Source: Roseospirillum parvum (GTDB lineage: Bacteria; Pseudomonadota; Alphaproteobacteria; Rhodospirillales; Rhodospirillaceae). Taken from it: a stretch of 64,000 nt of DNA. The translations under genes and the position numbers were made by a program. Location: contig NZ_FNCV01000003.1 in assembly GCF_900100455.1 (NCBI RefSeq), forward strand, positions 124,001 through 188,000. Reading direction: 5' to 3'. The notes under the pieces are model-generated. The model had not been told where the DNA came from, ran no database searches, and worked only from the letters and a program-made list of their open reading frames with translations. Below, piece by piece: positions 57,256 to 64,000 of the stretch (the first letter of the stretch is position 1; each line of letters begins with the position of its first letter).

Positions 57256-58143
57256 ATGGTGACCAGTCCCGACAGCCAATCCGCCCCCTTCAGCCAGCGC
57301 TGGGTCAAGGTGCTGCGCCCCGAGGGATTCCGCGACATGGCCTATACCCAGTGGGGCGACCCCCACGGCAAACGGGTCTGCCTGTGCGTTCACGGGCTGA
57401 CCCGCAACGGGCGCGACTTCGACGACCTCGCCGCCGCCCTGTCCGGCGACCCCGAGGTGCCGCGCCGGGTCCTCTGCCCGGATGTCCTGGGGCGCGGCAA
57501 GAGCGACTGGCTGGTCGATTCGACGGGCTACGATCTGGCCGCCTACGCCGCCGACATGGCCACCCTGATCGCCCGCTCCGGGGCCGAGGAGGTGGATTGG
57601 GTGGGCACTTCCATGGGCGGCCTGATCGGCATGCTGATCGCCGCCAGCCCGGGCACGCCGATCCGCCGTCTGGTGCTCAACGACGTCGGGGCCTTCATCC
57701 CCAAGGCGGCGCTGGAGCGCATTTCCGAGTACGTCAGCCGGCCGCCGGTGTTCGACGACCTGAAGGACCTGGAGGCCTACCTGCGCGACATCCACCGCAG
57801 CTTCGGCCCGCTGTCCGACGCCGCCTGGGCGCGGGTCGCCGAGCACTCCCACCGGATCGATGAGAACGGGCGCATCGCCATGCACTACGACCGCCGCATC
57901 GCCGCCTCGATCGCCCAGCTGGAGACCCTGGAGGATGTCGACCTGTGGCCGGTCTGGGAGGCCATCCGGGTGCCGACCCTGGTCGTGCGCGGCGCCGAAA
58001 GCGACCTTCTGACCGCCGCCACGGCGCAGCGCATGACCCACAGCGGTCCCCAGGCCAAACTGCTGGAAATCCCCGGTGTCGGGCACGCCCCGTGGCTGGC
58101 CTCGGCGGACCAGATCCAGCCCATCGTCGACTTCCTGGCCTGA
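57256..58143 (+). CDS. Alpha/beta-fold hydrolase
   Basis: This 295-residue soluble alpha/beta hydrolase has the nucleophile elbow GTSMG with Ser119. The oxyanion block is CVHGLTRNGRDFDDLA, the likely Asp is in GAESDLL, and the likely His is in GVGHAPWL. It resembles lysophospholipase/esterase-type enzymes of unknown substrate. ATG 57256 is chosen for its AGGGAG site 7 bp upstream; ATG 57229 is an in-frame alternative created by a duplication. It diverges from the GntR-ALDH operon and might share its operator region. Confidence 0.87.
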   Translation: MVTSPDSQSAPFSQRWVKVLRPEGFRDMAYTQWGDPHGKRVCLCVHGLTRNGRDFDDLAAALSGDPEVPRRVLCPDVLGRGKSDWLVDSTGYDLAAYAADMATLIARSGAEEVDWVGTSMGGLIGMLIAASPGTPIRRLVLNDVGAFIPKAALERISEYVSRPPVFDDLKDLEAYLRDIHRSFGPLSDAAWARVAEHSHRIDENGRIAMHYDRRIAASIAQLETLEDVDLWPVWEAIRVPTLVVRGAESDLLTAATAQRMTHSGPQAKLLEIPGVGHAPWLASADQIQPIVDFLA

Positions 58144-58157
58144 GCCCCCTCGGGGCC

Positions 58158-59021
58158 TCAGCCGCCGGCCGTGCCGGCCACGTCCTGGATGAACTGCCAG
58201 GCGACACGGCCCGAGCGCGAGCCCCGGGTGATCGCCCATTCGTTGGCCTGGCGGTGCAGGGTGTCGCGGTCGATGCCAAGCTTGAGGTCGTCGGCGTAGG
58301 CGTCGACGATGTCAAGGAAGGTGGCCTGATCGATGTTGTGGAAGCCCAGCCACAGCCCGAAGCGGTCGGACAGGCTGACCTTCTCCTCCACCGCCTCGCC
58401 GGCGTGCAGGGCGGTCGAGCGCTCGTTCTCGATCATCTCGCGCGACAGCAGGTGGCGGCGGTTGGAGGTGGCGTAGAACAGCACGTTCTCCGGCCGTCCC
58501 TCGATGCCGCCCTCAAGGATCGCCTTGAGCGACTTGTAGCTGGTGTCGTCGGCGTCGAACGACAGATCGTCGCAGAACACCACGAAACGCCGCCGGCTGG
58601 CCTTTAGCACCTTCAACAGGCGGGGCAGGGCGGGAATGTCCTCGCGGTGGATCTCGACCAGGGCCAGGGCGCCCGGCCGCTGCTCCGGGCGCTCGGCGTT
58701 GAGGCTGGCGTGCACCGCCTTGACCAGCGAGCTCTTGCCGGTGCCGCGCGCCCCCCACAGCAGGGCGTTGTTGGCCGGCCGCCCCGCGACGAAGCGCCGG
58801 GTGTTGTCGAGCAGGCGGACCCGCTGCGCCTCGATCCCCTTGAGCAGGGCGAGGTCGACCCGGTTGACCTCGGCCACCGGGTCGAGCCGGCCGCTGTCGG
58901 CCTGCCAGACGAAGGCGTCGGCGGCCTCGAGGTCGTTGGTCGGCGGCGGCGGCGGGGCCAGACGCTCCAACGCCTCGGCGATGCGGGTCAGGACAGGGAG
59001 CAGGGGGGTGGGATCGGGCAT
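58158..59021 (-). CDS. DUF815 family P-loop ATPase
   Basis: This is a 287-residue AAA-like ATPase of the DUF815 family, of unknown role. It has Walker A GARGTGKSS, Walker B VVFCDDLSFD, and sensor-like FYATSNRRHLL. The N-terminus contains a Pro-run (APPPPPTNDL). The family is conserved in alphaproteobacteria near yajC-secDF, the arrangement found here. The start at 59021 is the first good ATG; the frame extends to 59093 but without features. It is divergent from yajC with a 149-bp spacer. Confidence 0.88.
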   Translation of the reverse strand: MPDPTPLLPVLTRIAEALERLAPPPPPTNDLEAADAFVWQADSGRLDPVAEVNRVDLALLKGIEAQRVRLLDNTRRFVAGRPANNALLWGARGTGKSSLVKAVHASLNAERPEQRPGALALVEIHREDIPALPRLLKVLKASRRRFVVFCDDLSFDADDTSYKSLKAILEGGIEGRPENVLFYATSNRRHLLSREMIENERSTALHAGEAVEEKVSLSDRFGLWLGFHNIDQATFLDIVDAYADDLKLGIDRDTLHRQANEWAITRGSRSGRVAWQFIQDVAGTAGG

Positions 59022-59087
59022 GGCTCTGTCACGGCTCGGAGTGGTGGGGGTGGTCGGGGCGGCGACGGTAGCCGGGCCGGATTGCGT

Positions 59088-59115
59088 TTGCAACTGACGC
59101 CAAGGTCGCTATAGT
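59088..59115 (+). promoter_or_regulatory. Sigma70-type promoter of yajC-secDF
   Basis: TTGCAA (59088-59093), 16-bp spacer, TATAGT (59110-59115). It lies 55 bp before the yajC ATG and uses the same TATAGT -10 as the cysE promoter. Confidence 0.6.
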
Positions 59116-59170
59116 CCGCCCCACTTTTCCCACACGCCATTTCCCATCCAAACTCGGCGAGGTTAGAGAC

Positions 59171-59569
59171 ATGCTGGTTTCCGCGGCCCACGCCCAGGCC
59201 GCCGGTGCCGCTCCGGCGGCCGGCGGGCTTGAGGCGTTCATTCCCCTGATCCTGATCTTCATCGTCTTCTACTTCCTGCTGATCCGCCCGCAGCAGAAAA
59301 AGATGAAGCAGCACAAGGAGATGTTGTCCCAGGTTCGGCGCGGCGACAAGATCGTCACCAACGGCGGCCTGATCGGCAAGGTGGTCAAGGCGGCCGATGA
59401 CGAGCTTGAGGTGGAGATCGCCGAGAACGTCAAGGTCAAGGTGGTGCGCGAGATGATCGCCACCGTGGTCTCCAAGACCGAGCCCGTGGCCGGCGACAAG
59501 TCCGGCGACAAGCCGGCCGAAGGCGGCAAGGCCGAGGGGCTGAAGGGCATGCTGTCGGGCAAGAAGTAG
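59171..59569 (+). CDS. yajC: Sec translocon accessory protein YajC
   Basis: YajC is a 132-residue single-span protein that associates with SecDF and the Sec translocon. The membrane segment is at about residues 23-42 (FIPLILIFIVFYFLLIRPQQKKMK). The basic cytoplasmic domain has the typical EMLSQVRRGDKIVTNGGLIGKV. A Gly/Lys-rich tail follows. It is the first gene of yajC-secD-secF-Mth938-like. Confidence 0.96.
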   Translation: MLVSAAHAQAAGAAPAAGGLEAFIPLILIFIVFYFLLIRPQQKKMKQHKEMLSQVRRGDKIVTNGGLIGKVVKAADDELEVEIAENVKVKVVREMIATVVSKTEPVAGDKSGDKPAEGGKAEGLKGMLSGKK

Positions 59570-59623
59570 GCCGGGGCGCCCCCTCCTGCTTAGGCCCGGC
59601 TCTGAACAACCCAGGTCAATGAT

Positions 59624-61219
59624 ATGAAAACGCTCGATTTCCCACTCTGGAAGGTCGTCCTCGTTCTGGCGGTGACAGGGCTTGGGGTGGTCTTCGCCCT
59701 GCCCAACCTGATGCCCCGCTCGACCCTTGATGCGGCGCCCGCGTGGTGGCAGCCGGTGAACCTGGGGCTCGACCTGCAGGGCGGCTCCTACCTGCTGCTC
59801 GAGGTGGAGATCGGCTCGGTGGTCGAGGAGCAGCTCGAGGCGGCGGTGGAAGGCCTGCGGGCCGGCCTCGGCCGCGAGCGCATCCAGGCCGGCGACGAGC
59901 GCATCATGTACCGCGACCTGGGGGTGCGCGACGGGGTGGTCTCGGTGCGCATCATCGAGCCGGCCCAACTGCCGGCGGCGCGCCAGGTGATCGAGGAGAT
60001 CGATCCGGCGCTCGAGGTGGAAGAGGGGGCCGAGGGCCGCTTCACCCTGACCATGCGCCCCGAGGCGATCGAGGAACGGCGCAGCCAGGTGGTCGATCAG
60101 TCGATCGAGATCGTCCGCCGACGCATCGACGAGTTGGGCACCCGCGAGCCGACCATCCAGCGCCAGGGCGATTCCCGGATCATCGTCGAGGTCCCGGGCA
60201 TCGACGATCCGGCCCAGTTGAAACGCACCCTGGGCAAGACCGCCAAGATGGCCTTCCATCTGCTCGACCCCAACGTCGGGCCGGCCGATCTGGCGGCCGG
60301 GCGGGTGCCCCCGGGCACCATGCTGCTGCCGGCCGCCAATCCGGAGCCGGGGCGCCCCTTCCAGTACGCCGTGCGGCGCAAGGTGGAGGTTTCGGGCGAC
60401 CATCTGGTGGACAGCCAGCCGACCTTCCAGGACAACCTGCCGGTCGTCTCGTTCCGCTTCGACACCGCCGGCGGCCGGCGCTTCTGCACCACCACCCAGC
60501 AGAACGTGGGGCGCAATCTGGCCATCGTGCTGGACGACGAGGTGATCAGCGCGCCCGAGATCAAGGGCGCCATCTGCGGCGGCAACGGGGTGATCGAGGG
60601 CGGCTTCACCGTGCAGTCGGCCAACCAGTTGGCCCTGCTGCTGCGCGCCGGCGCCCTGCCGGCGCCGCTGACCATCCTTGAGGAGCGCACCGTGGGCCCC
60701 GGGCTGGGCGAGGATTCGATCCGCGCCGGCGCCTTCGCCAGCGCCCTGGGGCTGCTGCTGGTGGTGGTCTTCATGCTTGGCGCCTACGGCATGTTCGGCG
60801 CCTTCGCCACCCTGGCCCTGGCCGGCAACCTGTCGATCCTGCTTGGCGTGCTGTCCGGTCTGGGGGCCACCCTGACCCTGCCCGGCATCGCCGGCATCGT
60901 GCTTACCGTGGGCATGGCGGTCGATGCCAACGTGCTGATCTTCGAGCGCATGAAGGAGGAGATGCGCGGCGGGCGCAGCGTGATGAGCGCCGTCGACGCC
61001 GGCTTCCGACATGCCTTCAAGGCGATCATCGACGCCAACATCACCACCCTGGTGGCGGCCCTGCTGCTGTTCCAGTTCGGCAGCGGCCCGGTGCGCGGCT
61101 TCGCGGTGACCCTGGGGGTCGGCGTGCTGACCTCGATGTTCACCGCCATCATGCTGACCCGTCTGATGGTCGTGGTGTGGCTGAAGCGGCGCAAGCCGAA
61201 GATCCTGCCCATCGGCTGA
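59624..61219 (+). CDS. secD: Protein translocase subunit SecD
   Basis: SecD works with SecF to drive late preprotein export using the proton motive force. The 531-residue protein has an N-terminal membrane segment, a large periplasmic P1 domain (LDLQGGSYLLLEVE; VVDQSIEIVRRRIDELGTREPTIQRQG), and five C-terminal membrane segments. The RND-type motifs include LRAGALPAPLTILEERTVGPGLGEDSI and GMAVDANVLIFERMKEE. It ends 39 bp before secF. Confidence 0.96.
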   Translation: MKTLDFPLWKVVLVLAVTGLGVVFALPNLMPRSTLDAAPAWWQPVNLGLDLQGGSYLLLEVEIGSVVEEQLEAAVEGLRAGLGRERIQAGDERIMYRDLGVRDGVVSVRIIEPAQLPAARQVIEEIDPALEVEEGAEGRFTLTMRPEAIEERRSQVVDQSIEIVRRRIDELGTREPTIQRQGDSRIIVEVPGIDDPAQLKRTLGKTAKMAFHLLDPNVGPADLAAGRVPPGTMLLPAANPEPGRPFQYAVRRKVEVSGDHLVDSQPTFQDNLPVVSFRFDTAGGRRFCTTTQQNVGRNLAIVLDDEVISAPEIKGAICGGNGVIEGGFTVQSANQLALLLRAGALPAPLTILEERTVGPGLGEDSIRAGAFASALGLLLVVVFMLGAYGMFGAFATLALAGNLSILLGVLSGLGATLTLPGIAGIVLTVGMAVDANVLIFERMKEEMRGGRSVMSAVDAGFRHAFKAIIDANITTLVAALLLFQFGSGPVRGFAVTLGVGVLTSMFTAIMLTRLMVVVWLKRRKPKILPIG

Positions 61220-61258
61220 GCCCCTTTTTCGAACCGAGCGTAAGCGAGACCCTGACCC

Positions 61259-62368
61259 ATGTGGCGCGGCTTCAACATTCTGCCCCATGACACCAAGCTG
61301 GACTTCGTCGGCAAGCGGCGCATCGCCGCCATTGCCTCGGCGATCTTTCTGCTCGCCTCGGTGGGCTCCCTGTTCACGCAGGGGCTGAACCTGGGGGTGG
61401 ACTTCGCCGGCGGCCTGCTGCTGGAGGTGCGCACCGAAGGCCCGGCCGACGTCGGCCAACTGCGCGACAAGCTGGGTGGCCTGGGCCTGGGCGACGTGGC
61501 GATCAGCAGCGTTGGCGACAGCGGGCGCGACGTGCTGATCCGGGTCGCCCGCCAGGGCGGCGGCGACGGCGCCCAGACGGCGGCGCTCGAGCTGGTCCGC
61601 CAGGCCCTGGGCGAGGAGGTGGAGTACCGCCGCACCGAGCTGGTCGGCCCCAAGGTGGGCGACGAGCTGAAGGAAGACGGGGCGATGGCCATCGGCTTCG
61701 CCCTGCTGGCCATCGCCGCCTACATCTGGTTCCGCTTCGAATGGCAGTTCGCCCTGGGCGCCCTGATCGCCTTGATTCACGACGTCATCGCCACCCTGGG
61801 CCTGTTCTCGCTGCTGCAGGTCGAGTTCAACCTGACCACCGTCGCCGCGCTGCTGACCATCGCCGGCTATTCGGTCAATGACACCGTCATCGTCTACGAC
61901 CGGGTGCGCGAGGAATTGCGCCGCTACAAGGCGATGGATCTGCCCGATCTGGTCAACATGGCCATGAACCGGGTGCTGTCGCGCACCATCCTGACCTCCG
62001 GCACCACCCTGCTCGCCGTGCTCGCCATCTTCATTTTCGGCGGCGACGTGTTGCGCGGCTTCGCCTTCGCCCTGATCTGGGGGGTGGTCGTCGGCACCTA
62101 TTCGTCGATCTATGTGGCGACGCCGCTGCTCATCCAGTTCAACCTGCGGCGCGGCACCGACGAGGAAGAGGAAGGCGACGTGCCGGCCCGCTTCACCGAC
62201 AGCGGGCGGGCCGGAAGCTCGGCCGCGCCAGGGGATTTCGGGGCCGGCATGGATGCCAACAAGCCGGCCCAGAAGCTGGCCGCCGAACGCCTCGCCCAGG
62301 CCAAGGAGCAGGCCCGCGCCGAGGGTAAGGCACCGCCCCCCAAGGACCGTGGCAAGGGGCGGCGCTGA
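61259..62368 (+). CDS. secF: Protein translocase subunit SecF
   Basis: This is the 369-residue partner of SecD. It has the first membrane segment (about residues 26-46), a short periplasmic domain (LNLGVDFAGGLLLEVRT), and five C-terminal segments with the SecF motifs GYSVNDTVIVYDRVREELRRYK and LSRTILTSGTTLLAVLAIFIFGG. The C-terminal 60 residues are a long charged Glu/Ala/Lys-rich tail (QAKEQARAEGKAPPPKDRGKGRR), longer than in many SecF proteins. It is followed 25 bp later by the Mth938-like gene. Confidence 0.96.
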   Translation: MWRGFNILPHDTKLDFVGKRRIAAIASAIFLLASVGSLFTQGLNLGVDFAGGLLLEVRTEGPADVGQLRDKLGGLGLGDVAISSVGDSGRDVLIRVARQGGGDGAQTAALELVRQALGEEVEYRRTELVGPKVGDELKEDGAMAIGFALLAIAAYIWFRFEWQFALGALIALIHDVIATLGLFSLLQVEFNLTTVAALLTIAGYSVNDTVIVYDRVREELRRYKAMDLPDLVNMAMNRVLSRTILTSGTTLLAVLAIFIFGGDVLRGFAFALIWGVVVGTYSSIYVATPLLIQFNLRRGTDEEEEGDVPARFTDSGRAGSSAAPGDFGAGMDANKPAQKLAAERLAQAKEQARAEGKAPPPKDRGKGRR

Positions 62369-62393
62369 CCCGACACCAAAAAGGGGTCGACCG

Positions 62394-62786
62394 ATGGAGA
62401 TCACCCCCGTTGCCCCGAGCGGCCGGCAGGTCATCCAGGCCTATGGTGACGGCGGCTTCCGCATCGCCGGCACCGACCACGTGGGCTCGGTGGTGGTGCT
62501 GGCCGAGCGCACCCTGGCCTGGCCGGTGATCGCCCCCGATGCCATTCGGGCGGCCGAGCTGGTCTCCCTTCTGAAAACCGGCCTTCTGAAAACCGGCGGT
62601 GTGCTGGATGTGCTGTTGCTTGGCACCGGGCCGCGTCTGGTCCGCCCGGCGCCCGGGGTGACCGCCGAGCTCAAGGCGGCCCTGGGCTGTGGCCTGGAGG
62701 TGATGGACAGCGCCGCGGCGGCGCGCACCTTCAATGTGCTGCTGGGCGAGGGGCGGCCGGCCGCCGCCGCCCTGATCGCGGTCTGA
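62394..62786 (+). CDS. Mth938-like (DUF498/NDUFAF3-type) protein
   Basis: This 130-residue protein has the Mth938-like fold related to the mitochondrial complex I assembly factor NDUFAF3. Typical segments are VIQAYGDGGFRIAG, GSVVVLAERTLAWPV, VLDVLLLGTGPRLVRPAP, and NVLLGEGRPAAAALIAV. Adjacency to secF is a conserved alphaproteobacterial arrangement, and the function is likely in membrane-complex assembly. A 5-residue duplication LLKTG-LLKTG at about residues 59-68 comes from a perfect 15-bp repeat. A strong AAAAAGGGG-type purine run precedes the ATG. Confidence 0.9.
   Translation: MEITPVAPSGRQVIQAYGDGGFRIAGTDHVGSVVVLAERTLAWPVIAPDAIRAAELVSLLKTGLLKTGGVLDVLLLGTGPRLVRPAPGVTAELKAALGCGLEVMDSAAAARTFNVLLGEGRPAAAALIAV
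62568..62597 (+). repeat. 15-bp tandem duplication in the Mth938-like gene
   Basis: CTTCTGAAAACCGGC is repeated exactly at 62568-62582 and 62583-62597. A third copy (with final T) lies outside the gene at 62800-62814, 14 bp after its stop codon. Confidence 0.9.
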
Positions 62787-63172
62787 TCCCGCCACCCTGC
62801 TTCTGAAAACCGGTCTGGGCCGGAAAATCGGTCCTGGAACGTGAAACAGCCGCCGAAGCGCTGGGCTTCGGCGGCTGCTCGGGCGGGCCCGCGGGCGGGC
62901 TCGCCGCGGCGTGGCGCCTGCCCCCCGGCGGCGCCGCGCCTTTGCTTTCTGGACCATCCCCGTCATCGACCGTTCGCGCGGTCTTGTCGCGGGGGCTTCC
63001 TCCCTGTTCGACCCGAGCCGGGTTTCCCTGCCCGGTAAGCTACGCATTCATGGCAAGTCTGTCACGCATTTTTTGCAGGGCTTTGTTACCACACGCGGAG
63101 TGGCTCCAAGCCTTTGTTAACCTGGGGTTTGGCAGACTGCTCCGGCACGCTGGCGAGCCGGGAGCCCCCTCC
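62787..63172 (+). other. Intergenic region with a perfect 13-bp hairpin
   Basis: The hairpin (62847-62859 with 62865-62877, CAGCCGCCGAAGC and complement, loop GCTGG) probably terminates the sec operon, though no T-run follows. A locally AT-richer stretch at about 63045-63125, including TTTTTTGCAGG and GTTAAC, may contain the promoter of the next gene. No -10/-35 pair was convincing and no other gene is visible. Confidence 0.5.
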
Positions 63173-63682
63173 ATGCCCATGATGCGACATCCGTTGAGTG
63201 CCCTGACGACGTCGAGTCTGGCCACGTCGATGAGTCTTGCCACGCTGCTACTGGGGGCGCCCCCGGTGCTGGCCGAGCCGCCGGTCTTCCAGCCCGACGC
63301 CGAGACCTGCCGGGTGCTGCGGGCCCGCTTTCCGGAAACGGCAACCGTCCCCGCCGAGACGGTGCCCGACGCCACCTACCGGCCGGGGGTGGATGCCTAC
63401 GGGCGCGCGGTGGTGCCGGCCGAGGGGCCGGGCGGCGCCGACCCGCTGACCGAGTCCCTGAGCGGCCCCTTGCGCTTTCCCCTGACCGTCGATCCGCTGG
63501 CCTGGCAGGCGGCGCTGGGGGCGACCATTCCGCCGGGGCTCGAGGGGCAATTGGCCCTCGGCACCCTGGTTCTCGACCCCACCGACGGGGCGCTGACCCT
63601 GAACGGGGAGCCGCTCAACGCGGCGGCCCGGCAGCGCCTGTTGGCCGCCTGCCGCAAGGGGGACGCGCCCGGGCCCGAGTAG
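63173..63682 (+). CDS. Small secreted protein of unknown function
   Basis: This is a 169-residue protein with a signal-like N-terminus ([19 protein letters not shown]) and a short mature domain containing [33 protein letters not shown] and a C-terminal [31 protein letters not shown]. Two cysteines in the mature part could form one disulfide. I do not recognise the family. The ATG at 63173 has CGGGAG about 9 bp upstream. It lies between the sec operon and proS, with no evident pathway link. Confidence 0.68.
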   Translation: MPMMRHPLSALTTSSLATSMSLATLLLGAPPVLAEPPVFQPDAETCRVLRARFPETATVPAETVPDATYRPGVDAYGRAVVPAEGPGGADPLTESLSGPLRFPLTVDPLAWQAALGATIPPGLEGQLALGTLVLDPTDGALTLNGEPLNAAARQRLLAACRKGDAPGPE

Positions 63683-63704
63683 GGGCCGGGACCGATGGGC
63701 GTCG

Positions 63705-63733
63705 TTGCCAGCCGGGGCGCACTCCCGTACAGT
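63705..63733 (+). promoter_or_regulatory. Sigma70-type promoter of proS
   Basis: TTGCCA (63705-63710), 17-bp spacer, TACAGT (63728-63733). The leader to the proS ATG would be about 90 nt. Confidence 0.6.
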
Positions 63734-63828
63734 GCGGCCACCGCCCGGCGGGCCTTCCGCCGGCGTCTCCCATGCCGAGTCGGCCAATTCCCGGCCGCAC
63801 TTTCCCAGCTCCCAGAGGACCCCGCCCC

Positions 63829-64000
63829 ATGCGCCGCTCGCGCTACTTCCTGCCCACCCTGAAGGAAACCCCGGCCGAGGCCCAGATCGTCTCGCACCGC
63901 CTGATGTTGCGCGCCGGGCTGGTTCGCCAGCACGCCGCCGGCATCTACAACTGGCTGCCCATGGGCTATCGGGTGCTCGACAACATCAAGCGCATCGTCG
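63829..64000 (+). CDS. proS: Prolyl-tRNA synthetase, N-terminal fragment
   Basis: This fragment covers the first 57 residues of a class II synthetase that charges tRNA-Pro. The N-terminus [50 protein letters not shown] is the standard bacterial ProRS beginning with motif 1 region. The frame runs off the window end. An AGAGGAC ribosome site precedes the ATG. Confidence 0.95.
   Translation, partial: MRRSRYFLPTLKETPAEAQIVSHRLMLRAGLVRQHAAGIYNWLPMGYRVLDNIKRIV

Noticed and set aside
58988-62434. An 1148-codon minus-strand open frame opposite yajC-secDF
   Set aside because: Antisense to three well-recognised genes; composition is typical of a GC-driven shadow frame.

Overview
This 64 kb window is high-GC chromosomal DNA with the gene content of a nitrogen-fixing alphaproteobacterium. 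The best match in kind is a purple non-sulfur, Rhodospirillaceae-type organism; the genus cannot be fixed from the sequence alone. Three things support this: an oxygen-sensitive type NifA (C-X11-C-X19-C-X4-C) next to nifB-ferredoxin-nifZ-nifT under a -24/-12 promoter; an RpoE-ChrR (ECF11) singlet-oxygen system with its lipid-modification operon; and alphaproteobacterial gene neighbourhoods such as recG/sdhE-mfd, yfgM-bamB-der and yajC-secDF-Mth938-like. No prophage, insertion sequence, CRISPR array or rRNA was seen.

Layout. 1-7.9 kb: end of htpG, folD-DUF167-yggT, tRNA-Ala(CGC), uvrB, a membrane PAS/GGDEF diguanylate cyclase and an AEC transporter. 8-14.7 kb: a solitary flagellar hook protein with a sigma54-type promoter, tyrS, anmK, a small hydrolase, a long leader, cysE and iscR. 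14.7-28.8 kb: recG, sdhE-mfd, a lipoprotein, a peroxiredoxin-like protein, yfgM-bamB-der-trypsin, and an opposing operon of DUF6134, SDR and SnoaL-like genes. 29.3-33.6 kb: the nif regulatory and FeMo-cofactor cluster. 33.8-34.3 kb: an AT-richer GFA-family gene. 34.3-40.6 kb: tamA-tamB. 40.7-47.8 kb: chrR-rpoE and the divergent flavoprotein-DUF1365-cfa-MFS-DUF3833 operon. 47.9-51.3 kb: a TRAP transporter. 51.4-59 kb: bpt, motA-motB, aldehyde dehydrogenase with its GntR regulator, a hydrolase and a DUF815 ATPase. 59.1-64 kb: yajC-secD-secF-Mth938-like, a secreted unknown protein and the start of proS.

The most notable system is a two-locus RpoE-ChrR regulon. TGATCC-N18-TA promoters with identical spacing precede rpoE-chrR, the divergent lipid operon, and, 13 kb away, the DUF6134-SDR-SnoaL operon. 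This predicts that all three respond together to singlet oxygen and that DUF6134 belongs to the response. A second theme is unusual regulatory and repeat DNA: four 14-bp tandem repeats beside the nifB enhancer, LPRSSN repeats and a Cys/His/Pro-rich linker in NifA, palindromic elements that supply the stop codons of two unrelated genes, and many small tandem duplications across the window.
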